Source of the DNA: Streptosporangiaceae bacterium
GTDB taxonomy: Bacteria > Actinomycetota > Actinomycetes > Streptosporangiales > Streptosporangiaceae
Direction: 5' to 3'
Length of the DNA: 64,000 bases
Assembly (NCBI GenBank): GCA_025964695.1
Contig: JAOPYK010000064.1
Coordinates: forward strand, 1 to 64,000
A program made the translations under genes and the position numbers. Under the pieces are notes generated by a model, which saw only the letters and a program-made list of their open reading frames with translations, was not told the origin of the DNA and did no database searches. Positions 1 through 9,924 of this stretch are shown in pieces; position 1 is the stretch's first letter, and the number at the start of each line of letters is the position of its first letter.

Positions 1-1576
<1,576 letters not shown>

Positions 1577-1632
1577 TCAACCTACGGTTGGATCAGGTGC
1601 GGTACTTGGACCTGGTGGCCGCCGGCGGGCCC

Positions 1633-1656
1633 CCGGCCGCCCGATGTGGCGGCCGG
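1633..1656 (-). terminator. Hairpin in the groES-groEL spacer (first copy)
   Basis: A perfect inverted repeat has 9-bp G/C arms at 1633-1641 and 1648-1656 around a 6-nt loop. It lies between groES and groEL with no T run. It could act as a partial intercistronic terminator or processing site that sets the GroES:GroEL ratio. The second operon also has a hairpin at the same place. Confidence 0.45.
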
Positions 1657-1681
1657 CCGGGTGCACGCGCGGGCGCTTGAC

Positions 1682-1990
1682 CTACTTCTCGATGATCGCG
1701 AGCACGTCGCGGGCCGAGAGCACCAGGTACTCCTCGCCCGAGTACTTCACTTCGGTGCCGCCGTACTTGCTGTACAGCACGACGTCGTCGACCTTGACGT
1801 CGACGGGGACGCGAGCGCCCTTGTCGTCGAACCGACCCGGACCGACCGCGAGGACCTTGCCCTCCTGGGGCTTCTCCTTCGCGGTGTCCGGGATGACCAG
1901 CCCGGACGCAGTGACCTGCTCAGCCTCGAGCGGCTTGACCACGATGCGGTCTTCGAGCGGCTTGATTACAACCTTGGTGGCGGTCGTCAC
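1682..1990 (-). CDS. groES: GroES co-chaperonin, first copy
   Basis: This is the 10-kDa co-chaperonin that caps the GroEL ring. The product is 102 residues, the normal family length. It starts with GTG at 1990 behind a strong GGAGG ribosome binding site. It carries the N-terminal [16 protein letters not shown] segment, the mobile loop ([16 protein letters not shown]), the VLAVGPGR strand, and the closing [19 protein letters not shown] region. It is almost identical to the second GroES at 22.9 kb, with a handful of substitutions. It is the first gene of an operon with groEL downstream, and a perfect CIRCE element lies 100 bp upstream. Confidence 0.97.
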   Translation of the reverse strand: MTTATKVVIKPLEDRIVVKPLEAEQVTASGLVIPDTAKEKPQEGKVLAVGPGRFDDKGARVPVDVKVDDVVLYSKYGGTEVKYSGEEYLVLSARDVLAIIEK

Positions 1991-2089
1991 GATCTGACCT
2001 CCCCCTCCGGAAACGTAATGGAAAGTGTTGGCTTGCGATGGCGACCAGACCGAGCCTGCCGTCGCGGGGGTCAGACCTGCCTCGTCGCA

Positions 2090-2116
2090 TTAGCACTCTA
2101 CACCAGTGAGTGCTAA
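2090..2116. promoter_or_regulatory. CIRCE operator (HrcA site) upstream of groES, first copy
   Basis: A perfect inverted repeat TTAGCACTC-N9-GAGTGCTAA matches the canonical CIRCE element bound by the heat-shock repressor HrcA. It lies between the groES start (1990) and the divergent gene starting at 2288, so it could influence both directions. Confidence 0.93.
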
Positions 2117-2197
2117 TGCCGAACACTAGCCGCCGCCAAAGACCCCCGTCAACACGGCCCGCCGGGCCGGTCCCCGGCCTGCCGGGTCACTCAGAGT

Positions 2198-2238
2198 TTT
2201 AGCAGCTTGCACACGAGTAAGCACGCAGAGCTACTAAA
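2198..2238. promoter_or_regulatory. Imperfect inverted repeat upstream of the 2288 gene
   Basis: Nine-base arms at 2198-2206 and 2230-2238 pair at 8 of 9 positions across a 23-nt spacer, about 50 bp before the start of the coiled-coil gene. It may be an operator or part of the promoter. Nothing else supports it. Confidence 0.2.
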
Positions 2239-2287
2239 GTGATCCCACTCCACCCCTCACACCGGAGCGCTTGCTTGAAGGAGCACG

Positions 2288-2809
2288 ATGGACCAGTCGG
2301 GCAACAATCAACTGCTGTTGCGCGCTAGCCAGTCCGGCCCTCCCGGTTACAACGGCTACACCGGGCAGCACGCCGCCGCCGACCGGATGCGCGAGCTGCT
2401 CGCGCGCACCGTGCAGGACCACATCGTCGAGGAGCGGACGACGGCCGCCGCGCTGCAGGACATACGCCAGCGGCTGAACGACCTCGACGACGCGAGCGCG
2501 GCCGGGATCGCGGCCTCGCTTGACGGCCTCGCGGCCAGCCTCGGCACGCTCGACAGCAAGCTCACCGCCCGGCTCGAGCGGCTGGACGAGCGGCTCGACG
2601 ACCAGTACGACCGGGTGCGCGCGCTCGAGTCCACGCTCAAGGAGCAGCCCGTCAGCCTGGAGGAAGCGGTCGCCAAGGGCGTCGAGACGTCCGGCGCCGA
2701 CATCATGGCGCGCATCGCGTCCCTCGAGGACACCGTGCTCACGCTGGCCGAGGCGCTGCTCCGCCCGGCGATCAGGCGGTTAGCAAGTCAAAAGCTTCAG
2801 AATCATTAG
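2288..2809 (+). CDS. Chaperonin-linked coiled-coil protein, short paralogue
   Basis: I do not recognise a named family for this 173-residue protein. Its ATG at 2288 follows an AAGGAG site with 5-nt spacing. A glycine/glutamine-rich head (residues 1-30) is followed by a conserved segment DRMRELLAR..QDH..EER (about 32-50), then LQDIRQRL, then a predicted coiled coil with LD/RL heptads (about 60-135), and a C-terminal cap LEDTVLTLAEALLRP (about 146-160). Both caps recur almost unchanged in the 516-residue protein at 25646-27196, so the two are paralogues with coiled-coil spacers of different length. There is no signal peptide or membrane span, so it is probably cytoplasmic. It is divergent from groES, with the CIRCE operator between them, which suggests possible heat-shock co-regulation. 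Function is unknown. Confidence 0.85.
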   Translation: MDQSGNNQLLLRASQSGPPGYNGYTGQHAAADRMRELLARTVQDHIVEERTTAAALQDIRQRLNDLDDASAAGIAASLDGLAASLGTLDSKLTARLERLDERLDDQYDRVRALESTLKEQPVSLEEAVAKGVETSGADIMARIASLEDTVLTLAEALLRPAIRRLASQKLQNH

Positions 2810-2847
2810 CTCGAACGGACGCGTGCTCCGCGTCGGCCGCACATTGC

Positions 2848-2910
2848 TCATGCCCACTCGATCGCGGCACGCGGCTTGCTCATGATGTCAAGAGCCGCCC
2901 GGTCGACCGT
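2848..2910 (-). pseudogene. guaA: Remnant of a second guaA 3' end
   Basis: On the minus strand this stretch translates as VDRAALDIMSKPRAAIEWA followed by TGA. It aligns without gaps to the last 19 residues of the guaA product at 4327 ([19 protein letters not shown]), with 12 of 19 residues identical. By hand alignment, 45 of 56 bases match between 2853-2908 and 4332-4387, in the same orientation. Upstream of this short stretch the similarity stops. It is therefore a decayed or foreign copy of the GMP synthase 3' end. Chromosomal guaA 3' ends are known integration sites for genomic islands, so this is best read as the distal attachment-site scar. Confidence 0.7.
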
Positions 2911-2972
2911 CCACGGCGCAGTCTGAACGTAGTTCGTGCGCCTTTGAGAATTCCGCAGTAGCCTCGACGACC

Positions 2973-4286
2973 ATGTCAGCGATGGAATCCGAGCAAGCCC
3001 GCGCACTGGTCGCTGGCGGCGCGGGCAGCTCCGCCGCAGGAACCGTGACCACGGTCAGGGACGGGCGCTCGGGCACCCGGCTGGCCTGGCTGGACGCGCT
3101 GCGCGGGTTCGCGGCGCTGTGCGTGGTGTTCGACCACACTTCCTACCTGGTGCTGCAGCCTGTGCGGTCGTTCTTGTACCACTGGCTCGATATGGGCCAG
3201 TACGGCGTATTCGTATTCTTTCTCATCAGCGGCTACATAATACCTGCCTCGCTTGAACGCAAGGGGAGCGTGCGGGCATTCTGGATAAGCCGCGCGTTCC
3301 GGCTTTACCCAATGTACGCGGTCGCGATTGTCCTGGCCGTCATCGGTTTCCTGAACGGAATCGGGAACATCGCCGGCGCGCAGCACCAGCCGGTGACGGC
3401 CATCGCCTCATGGCTGCTCATGCTGCAGAACCTGCTCTCCGGCCCCAACATTCCGAACGTCGTGTGGACCCTCGCCTACGAGATGGTCTTCTACCTGTTG
3501 CTCGCCGCCCTGTTCACCTGGCGAATCCACCGGCAAAGCGGCGGCTACGCCTTGGCATTCGCCGCCGCCGCCGTCGCGCTTGGCGGCGTGCTGCCGATGT
3601 GGTCGCTGTATCGCGCCGCCCACGGCCCCTCCGGCATCCGGATCCTGGACCTCACGGCGGACGCGCTCATCCTCATCGGAATCGGCCTCACTGTCAGCGG
3701 GCGCGGCTCGCTCAGCCGGATCGGCGCGGCGATCGCCGCGCTCACCGGCCTCGTCCTGGTCACCGTTAACCAGAGCTACCCCTACCCCTGGAGCGGGCTG
3801 GTGATCCTGGCGCTGATGTTCACCGGCACGCTGGTGTACCGCGCCGAGCAGGGCCAGGTGAGCAAGAGCACGGCTGTCTGGATCGCGGGGACCGTGCTTT
3901 TGCTAACGATCACGGCCGGCGTGTGGCACGGTGCCCGCCCGCTCCTGCACGGCACGAGCGACCTCCAGCAGTGGCGCTACCAGTGGGTCAGCTCCCTTGT
4001 CCTCGCCGCAATCACCTTTGCCTTCGGGCTGGCCGTCAGGCACCGTAAGATCCCGGTCACGCTCGCTTGGCTCGGCCTGGTCAGCTACCCCGTCTACCTG
4101 CTGCACCTGCTCGTCCTCAGCGCGTACCAGTCCCTCGTGCCCCAGCATAGGCAGCCCGTTGCCATGCAGATTTTGCTGGCCGCTGGCATCCTCGCCGTGG
4201 TTCTGGCGGTGAGCGCGGTCGCGCACTACGGGGTGGAAATACCCATGCAGCGGCTCGGCCGTCGCGCGGCAAAGAAGTGGCGCTGA
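2973..4286 (+). CDS. Membrane acyltransferase (acyltransferase-3 / OafA family)
   Basis: This 437-residue integral membrane protein belongs to the acyltransferase-3 family. Members transfer acetyl or other acyl groups to sugars of exopolysaccharide, O-antigen, peptidoglycan or antibiotics at the membrane. After a short hydrophilic head (about 1-33), the family signature WLDALRGFAALCVVFDH appears, with the conserved His. FFLISGYIIPASLER and the RAFRLYPMY segment follow, then roughly eight to ten hydrophobic spans. The C-terminus is basic (RLGRRAAKKWR). It stands alone between a guaA 3'-end remnant and guaA, on the opposite strand to guaA, and has more A/T-containing codons near 3200-3400 than its neighbours, which suggests horizontal acquisition. 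The acceptor substrate cannot be predicted. Confidence 0.9.
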   Translation: MSAMESEQARALVAGGAGSSAAGTVTTVRDGRSGTRLAWLDALRGFAALCVVFDHTSYLVLQPVRSFLYHWLDMGQYGVFVFFLISGYIIPASLERKGSVRAFWISRAFRLYPMYAVAIVLAVIGFLNGIGNIAGAQHQPVTAIASWLLMLQNLLSGPNIPNVVWTLAYEMVFYLLLAALFTWRIHRQSGGYALAFAAAAVALGGVLPMWSLYRAAHGPSGIRILDLTADALILIGIGLTVSGRGSLSRIGAAIAALTGLVLVTVNQSYPYPWSGLVILALMFTGTLVYRAEQGQVSKSTAVWIAGTVLLLTITAGVWHGARPLLHGTSDLQQWRYQWVSSLVLAAITFAFGLAVRHRKIPVTLAWLGLVSYPVYLLHLLVLSAYQSLVPQHRQPVAMQILLAAGILAVVLAVSAVAHYGVEIPMQRLGRRAAKKWR

Positions 4287-4326
4287 CGCCCGGTTCACCG
4301 TCTAGGCGGGCGTCTGGGGGCTCCCG

Positions 4327-5943
4327 TTACTCCCACTCGATGGTGCCCGGCGGCTTGCTGGTGATGTCGAGTGCCACCCGGTTGACCTCGCGGACCTCGT
4401 TGGTAATCCGGGTCGAGATCCGCGCGAGCACGTCGTAGGGCAGCCTCGCCCAGTCCGCGGTCATCGCGTCCTCGCTGGTCACCGGCCGGAGCACCACCGG
4501 GTGCCCGTAGGTCCTGCCGTCGCCCTGGACGCCGACCGAGCGCACGTCGGCCAGCAGCACCACCGGGCACTGCCAGACGGACTTGTCCAGGCCGGCCGCG
4601 GTCATCTCCGCCCGGGCGATCGCGTCCGCCTCGCGCAGGATGGCCAGCCGCTCGGCCGTGACCTCGCCGATGATCCTGATGCCGAGGCCGGGCCCGGGGA
4701 ACGGCTGCCGCCAGACCATCTCGGCCGGCAGCCCGAGCTCCTCGCCGACCCCGCGCACCTCGTCCTAGAACAGCGAGCGCAGCGGCTCGACGAGCCGGAA
4801 CTTCAGGTCATCGGGGAGCCCCCCCACGTTGTGGTGGGACTTGATGTTCGCGGTGCCGGTGCCGCCGCCCGACTCGACCACGTCCGGGTAGAGCGTGCCC
4901 TGGACGAGGAACTCGGTCGACTCGCCGTGCGCGCCCGCGTCCTCGGTGATCTCCCTGGCCGCGCGCTCGAAGGCGCGGATGAACTCCCGGCCGATGATCT
5001 TCCGCTTGGCCTCCGGGTCGGTGACTCCGGTGAGCGCGCTGAGGAACTCCGCGGCCGCGTCCACCACGTGCAGCCTGACCCCGGTGGCCGCCACGAAGTC
5101 CTGCTCGACCTGCTTCGCCTCGCCCTTGCGCAGCAGCCCGTGGTCGACGAACACACAGGTCAGCTGGTCGCCGACGGCCCGATGCACCAGCGCCGCCGCC
5201 ACCGCGGAGTCGACCCCGCCGGATAGCCCGCAGATCACCCGCTTGCCGCCGATCTGGGCCCGTACGGCCTCGATGGACTCCTCGGCGATGTTGACCATTG
5301 TCCAGTTGGGGCGGCAGCCCGCGGCCTCGTACAGGAAGCGCCGCAGCACCGCCTGTCCGTGCTCGGTGTGCATGACCTCGGGATGGAACTGCACGCCGTA
5401 CAGTCCGCGGTCGGGGTCCTCCATCGCGGCCACCGGGGTCACCTGGCTGGTGGCCGTCACGACGAATCCCAGGGGTGCCGTGCTGCACGAGTCTCGGTGC
5501 GACATCCACACCGACTGCTCGGCCGGCAGCCCCGAGAACAGCACGGACTCCAGCGACTGGTCCAGGCGAGACGAGCCCGCCGGGCCGCCCGGCAGGACGG
5601 TCACCGTGGTGCCGCCGTACTCGGCGACGTCGGAGTTCTCGACGAGGCCGCCGAGGGCCTGCGCCATCACCTGGAAGCCGTAGCAGATGCCCAGCGTGGG
5701 CACCCCGGTCTCGAAGAGCCCGGCCGGGGCCGCGGGGGCGCCATCCTCGTACACCGAGGACGGGCCACCCGACAGGATGATCGCCTTCGGCCGCTTGGCC
5801 ATCATCTCCGCGACCGGCATGGTCGACGGGACGATCTCACTGAAGACATTGCACTCACGCACCCGCCGGGCGATCAGCTGCGCGTACTGCGCGCCGAAGT
5901 CGACCACGAGGACGGTGTCGAAGGACTGCTCTGCGGGCACCAA
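4327..5943 (-). pseudogene. guaA: GMP synthase with one in-frame amber codon
   Basis: GMP synthase converts XMP to GMP using ATP and glutamine. Residues 1-about 200 form the class I glutamine amidotransferase domain, with the nucleophile in GICYGFQ and the His/Glu pair in [13 protein letters not shown]. The ATP-pyrophosphatase domain follows (P-loop [16 protein letters not shown]), then the dimerisation domain ending [11 protein letters not shown]. The total length of 538 codons and all motifs are normal. However, codon 393 (4765-4767) is TAG where the family has Lys in ...PLRxLFKDEVR..., a one-base change from AAG. The frame is otherwise unbroken on both sides. This is either a sequencing error, a recent loss-of-function mutation, or suppression of the stop. 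If real, the product ends about 146 residues early and lacks the dimerisation domain. Confidence 0.9.
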
Positions 5944-6148
5944 GAACGCCTTTCGAAGTCACGGAGAGGACTCAGTCTATGACGCCACTGCCTGCGGGAA
6001 CGCCTCGGCCTGCGGGTCCGGAGGGGTCGGCGCGGCCCCTCGGGGCGGGCCCATGACCACATGCGGCCACTTCCTGGGCCCCCAGCACCATAAGTGACGT
6101 TGAACTCCATTCATCCCACGAAGATCCTCTTGTAGGTTGTATCACTCC

Positions 6149-6232
6149 TATACCACTCCCCCTTGCCCCCCTTCTCCCCACTTCCTTCCAGCTTCTTCCT
6201 TCCGGCTTTCCCCCCGATTTCCCCCTGAGGAG
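6149..6232 (+). other. Polypyrimidine-rich leader before the metalloprotease gene
   Basis: The 293 bp between guaA and the protease contain no gene. The last part, roughly 6149-6225, is almost purely C and T on the plus strand. It ends in a GAGGAG ribosome binding site four bases before the ATG at 6237. The tract is probably an unstructured 5' leader; it has no coding potential. Confidence 0.5.
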
Positions 6233-6236
6233 TTCC

Positions 6237-7232
6237 ATGAATCGCGCCGGACTGCTCGCCACGATCGGCGCTCTTTCCGCCGTCGCGGCCGCGCTGCCCG
6301 CCACCTCGCTCGTGACCGTGTCCGCGGCTCCCGCCGCCTCCACCACCGTGCTGAAGGCTTCCAGGGACTGCGCCGTCCAGTCCGCCGCCCGGGTTCGCGG
6401 CGGCGTGAAGGGCGTCAAGGAACCCAATGAGGTCACCGTGGCCGAGGCCGCCACAGTGGAGCAGCAGTCCCAGGCCCTGGCGGCGCAGCAGGAGGGAGCC
6501 CGCCTCTTCGCGGCCAACGCCGTTACCACCATCAAGATCCCGGTCTACTTCCACGTCCTCTACTCCGGCAAGCAGGGCACGGTCTCGACCTGGAGGATGA
6601 ACAAGCAGATCGACGCGCTGAACGCGACGTACGGCGGCAAGACCGGGGGCTACAACACCCACTTCTCCTTCTACCTGAAGGGGAAGACCTGGACCAACAA
6701 CTCGAAGTGGTACAACAACCCCCTGCCGGCGTCCCAGGGCGGTTACGAGAACGCGATCAAGACCAAGCTGCACCAGGGCGGCGCCGGGTCGCTGAACCTC
6801 TACACCGGCAACCTCGGTGACCAGCTGCTGGGCTACGCCACCTTCCCGTGGAGCTACAAGAAGTCCCCCAAGCTCGACGGCGTGGTCGTGCACACGGGCA
6901 GCCTGCCCGGCAACTCGATCAAGAACTACAACAAGGGCTACAGCGCCACTCACGAGATCGGCCACTGGCTCGGGCTCTACCACACCTTCCAGGGCTTCGA
7001 CCCGTACAACGCGGCAGCTCTCGGGGGCTGCAAGGGCAGCGGCGACCTGGTCAGCGACACCCCGGCCGAGGGGGAGCCCGCCTCGGGCTGCCCGATCGGA
7101 GCCGACACCTGCCCCGCACCCGGCGCCGACCCCATCCACAACTTCATGGATTACTCCTACGACACCTGCATGACCCAGTTCACTAAAGGGCAAAGCGATC
7201 GTATGAGAGCGAAGTGGGGGATCTACCGCTAA
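6237..7232 (+). CDS. Secreted zinc metalloprotease, M43 (pappalysin-like) family
   Basis: This 331-residue protein begins with a Sec-type signal peptide (MNRAGLLATIGALSAVAAALPATSL...) with likely cleavage near the SAAPA segment. A prodomain-like region of about 60 residues follows, then the catalytic domain. The zinc-binding metzincin motif HEIGHWLGLYH lies near residue 240, and a Met-turn candidate is at FMDYSYDTCM about 65 residues further on. The intervening Cys-rich segment (GGCKGSGDLVSDTPAEGEP...CPIG) is typical of cytophagalysin/pappalysin M43 proteases and probably binds calcium. It is expected to be extracellular and to degrade proteins. It is transcribed alone, toward the AlkD-like gene, with a hairpin between them. 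Confidence 0.92.
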   Translation: MNRAGLLATIGALSAVAAALPATSLVTVSAAPAASTTVLKASRDCAVQSAARVRGGVKGVKEPNEVTVAEAATVEQQSQALAAQQEGARLFAANAVTTIKIPVYFHVLYSGKQGTVSTWRMNKQIDALNATYGGKTGGYNTHFSFYLKGKTWTNNSKWYNNPLPASQGGYENAIKTKLHQGGAGSLNLYTGNLGDQLLGYATFPWSYKKSPKLDGVVVHTGSLPGNSIKNYNKGYSATHEIGHWLGLYHTFQGFDPYNAAALGGCKGSGDLVSDTPAEGEPASGCPIGADTCPAPGADPIHNFMDYSYDTCMTQFTKGQSDRMRAKWGIYR

Positions 7233-7300
7233 CCCGCTCTCCACAGACGGAGGCTGCGGCGCCCACCCCCCGGTGCCGCAGTCTCCCTGTGCCGCGGCCT

Positions 7301-7333
7301 CCCGGTGCACACCGCCGCGTCGTGTGCACCGGG
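7301..7333. terminator. Convergent terminator hairpin
   Basis: Perfect 12-bp arms at 7301-7312 and 7322-7333 surround a 9-nt loop, between the protease gene (plus) and the alkD-like gene (minus). The hairpin can serve both converging transcripts. No T run follows, as is usual in high-GC actinobacteria. Confidence 0.6.
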
Positions 7334-7353
7334 GCGCGTCCACCGGCCGCTCA

Positions 7354-8088
7354 TCAGCGACTCCGGTACGACTCCAGCAGCCGGGCCGCGTCGGGCTCCG
7401 GCAAACGGCGTACGGCCTCCCGCATCGTCACCCCAGAAATGATCTTCACCCGGGGGGCCACCCAAGCGATCACCCACTCCGGGTCGCGCTTGGACAGCTC
7501 CCGCAGCACCCACCCGAGCGCCTTGCGGATGAAGAACTCCCTCTCCTCGATGAGCTCGTCGCCGTAGTGGGAGAGCCGGTCGAGGTCGCCCCGGCCGACC
7601 CGGATCGCCGGCAGCAGGGCGAGCAACGCGGTCCGGCGGATCCAGAAGTTCTCATCGCCCACCCAGACGTCGAGGACCTCGGCAAGCGCCGGCGTCCTCA
7701 GGACCAGGTCACCGACGATCTTTACCGCGATCCCGTCCACGTACGCCCAGGTCCCGGAGGCGCGGATGAGCCGTTCGGCGAAGGGCAGATCGCCGGCCTC
7801 CAGCAGCGTCACGCGGCGCATCAGCACCTCGATGGCCGCCATCCGCAGTTCGTGCACGGGCACCCCGCCGTCCGTGACCGTCCAGAGCCCGCCGGCCAGC
7901 GCCACCAGCTCCGCGCGGGACGCTTCCCACCGGACGGCTCCGCTCGCCACCTTGCGGATCGCCGGCACCGGAACGCCCAGATGCACCAGGTCGCTCTTGA
8001 GGTAGCTTCGCCCGCTCGCGGCCCGCACCGGGTCCGCGAGGCCCCGCAGGTCGCTCTCAACCCGCCGCACGGCCCCTTGGACGTCCAT
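7354..8088 (-). CDS. DNA alkylation repair protein, AlkD-like HEAT-repeat glycosylase
   Basis: This 244-residue all-helical protein belongs to the AlkD family, DNA glycosylases that excise N3- and N7-alkylated purines using tandem HEAT-like repeats. The N-terminal segment (SYLKSDLVHLGVPVPAIRKV) is typical. GTWAYVDGIA supplies the Trp and Asp corresponding to the catalytic W..xxD pair of AlkD. FWIRRTALLALL and FFIRKALGWVLRELSKRDPEWV are the family's later repeats, including the tryptophan-containing DNA contact. The start at 8088 gives MDVQGAVRRVE. It is a monocistronic gene on the minus strand. Confidence 0.9.
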   Translation of the reverse strand: MDVQGAVRRVESDLRGLADPVRAASGRSYLKSDLVHLGVPVPAIRKVASGAVRWEASRAELVALAGGLWTVTDGGVPVHELRMAAIEVLMRRVTLLEAGDLPFAERLIRASGTWAYVDGIAVKIVGDLVLRTPALAEVLDVWVGDENFWIRRTALLALLPAIRVGRGDLDRLSHYGDELIEEREFFIRKALGWVLRELSKRDPEWVIAWVAPRVKIISGVTMREAVRRLPEPDAARLLESYRSR

Positions 8089-8171
8089 CCGCCCACCCTA
8101 ACCACCCCGGCCGACACCTCGACGGGCCGGCAGAACGGCCAGCCCACCTCAAGATCGGCGTAGGAGGGCGC

Positions 8172-9914
8172 TCAGGTGATGCCGACGATGGGGAGGCGCA
8201 GGGCGCCGGGAGCGCTGACCGGCACGATGGGGTTCTTCGGCGGGACGGCCGTGAGCCGCTGATACGCGGTGCCGACCGCAGGGCGAACGTCCTCCTCGTC
8301 CTTGTTGGGCCAGAACGACATGGCCCGCTCGGCCTGCGCCGTGATCGTCAGCGAGGGGTTGACGCCGAGGTTGGCCGAGACGGCCGAGCCGTCCACGATG
8401 TGCAGTCCCTCGTGGCCGTACACCCGGTGGTAGGCGTCGATGACGCCCTTCTCCGGCGAGTCCCCGATGGCGCAGCCACCGAGGAAGTGCGCGGTCATCG
8501 GGATGTCGAACAGGTCGCCCCAGGTGCCGCCCGCCATGCCGCCGGTCTCCTCGGACATCATGCGGACGGCGTCATGGGCCTCGGGGATCCAGATCGGGTT
8601 GGGCTCGCCGTGTCCCTTGCCGGCCCGTACCCCCCATCCGAACAGGCCCTTCTTGGGCCGCAAGGTGATCGAGTTGTCCCGGACCTGCATGACCAGAGCG
8701 ATGACCGTACGCTCCGACCAGCCTCGCACGCTGAGCAGCCGGAGCGCCTCCCACGGGCGGCGGCCGATCTCGCCCACGAACTTCACCCAGCGCGGCCTGC
8801 CCTTCGGCGCACCGGGCCGGTCCCCGTCGATCAACAGGGTCTGCAGCATGGCCATCGCATTGGAACCCTTGCCGTAGCGCACCGGCTCGATGTGGGTGTC
8901 CTCGGACGGATGGAACGACGAGGTGATCGCAACGCCCTTGGAGAAGTCGTCGGGGCCCTTGCGCAGCCGCCCGGCGCCCAGGATCGCCTCGGAATTGGTA
9001 CGGGTGAGCACACCGAGCCGATCGGAGATCCCCGGCAGCGCACCGGTGGCCTTCAGCTTGTGCAACAGCTTCTGCGTGCCGTAGGTCCCGGCGGCGAACA
9101 CCACCTGCCCGGCGGTGAGGATCTTACGGTTCCGGCCGAACGACCCGGTCCGTACGATCTCTATCTCGTAGCCGCCCTCGGCTCCCGGCATGACCCGGGT
9201 CACCCGGCTGAGCGGCAGCACCTCGGCACCGGCTTTCTCTGCCAGGTAGAGGTAGTTCTCGGTCAGCATGTTCTTGGCGCCATGCCGGCAGCCGATCATG
9301 CACTCGCCGCACTCGGTGCAGCCGCGCCGCCGCGGGCCCTCGCCGCCGAAGTACGGGTCGTCGCCCTCCACGCCAGGGCCGTCGCCGAAGTGCACGCCCA
9401 CCGGGGTGAGCCGGAAGGTGTCGGCCTTGCCCATCCGCCCGGCGACCTTTTTGATCACCTCGTCGGCCGCGGTCATGCTCGGGTTCTGGACGACCCCGAG
9501 CATCCGTTTGGCCTGGTCGTAGTAGGGGGCCAGCTCGCTCCGCCAGTCGGTGATGTGCGCCCACTGCGGGTCGTCGAAGAAGGGGTCGAGCGGGACGTAC
9601 AGCGTGTTGGCGTAGTTCAGCGAGCCGCCACCGACCCCGGCCCCGGCCAGCACCAGCACCCGGCTGCCCTTGTCACCGCGGATCAGATGGGTCCGCTGGA
9701 TCCCGGTGAGGCCCAGCGCCGGAGCCCAGAGGTACCGGGCCAGCCGCCAATTGGTCTTGGGCAGCTCGGGATAGCGTTCGCCCGGCCGGGCGGTTCCGGT
9801 GTCGAAACGGCGTCCCGCCTCGACCACTCCGACCCTGTATCCCTTTTCGGTCAGCCGAAGCGCGGAGACACTGCCGCCGAATCCGGAGCCAATGATCAGT
9901 ACGTCGAAATCCAC
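8172..9914 (-). CDS. GMC-family FAD oxidoreductase, cholesterol-oxidase-like
   Basis: This 580-residue flavoprotein opens with the FAD-binding Rossmann motif VDFDVLIIGSGFGGS and carries the GMC features GAGVGGGSLNYANT and a C-terminal HFLGGCAIGDSPEKGVID...VDGSAVSANLGVNPSLTI segment. The cluster CTECGECMIGCRHGAKN has four Cys in an arrangement seen in the ChoD-like subgroup. M. tuberculosis carries choD beside guaB3, which matches the broader context here. The true substrate (sterol or another alcohol) cannot be assigned. The gene begins with GTG behind GGGAG, 10 bp after the aldehyde dehydrogenase gene, so the two are almost certainly co-transcribed and may act in sequence on an alcohol and its aldehyde. 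Confidence 0.88.
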   Translation of the reverse strand: MDFDVLIIGSGFGGSVSALRLTEKGYRVGVVEAGRRFDTGTARPGERYPELPKTNWRLARYLWAPALGLTGIQRTHLIRGDKGSRVLVLAGAGVGGGSLNYANTLYVPLDPFFDDPQWAHITDWRSELAPYYDQAKRMLGVVQNPSMTAADEVIKKVAGRMGKADTFRLTPVGVHFGDGPGVEGDDPYFGGEGPRRRGCTECGECMIGCRHGAKNMLTENYLYLAEKAGAEVLPLSRVTRVMPGAEGGYEIEIVRTGSFGRNRKILTAGQVVFAAGTYGTQKLLHKLKATGALPGISDRLGVLTRTNSEAILGAGRLRKGPDDFSKGVAITSSFHPSEDTHIEPVRYGKGSNAMAMLQTLLIDGDRPGAPKGRPRWVKFVGEIGRRPWEALRLLSVRGWSERTVIALVMQVRDNSITLRPKKGLFGWGVRAGKGHGEPNPIWIPEAHDAVRMMSEETGGMAGGTWGDLFDIPMTAHFLGGCAIGDSPEKGVIDAYHRVYGHEGLHIVDGSAVSANLGVNPSLTITAQAERAMSFWPNKDEEDVRPAVGTAYQRLTAVPPKNPIVPVSAPGALRLPIVGIT

Positions 9915-9924
9915 CGGTCGCTCC

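Larger units (their letters stand above)
2848..4331. mobile_element. Possible remnant of an island integrated at guaA
   Basis: Two same-orientation copies of the guaA 3' end (2853-2908 and 4332-4387) bracket a single acyltransferase gene. This is the arrangement left when an element integrates at the 3' end of guaA and restores the gene while leaving a second copy at the far end. No integrase remains, so the element, if real, has been reduced to one cargo gene. The acyltransferase gene also contains more A/T-rich stretches than its neighbours. Confidence 0.4.

Noticed and set aside
2888-3139. 83-codon minus-strand frame over the guaA remnant
   Set aside because: Its frame differs from the frame that matches GuaA, and it overlaps the acyltransferase start; it is spurious.
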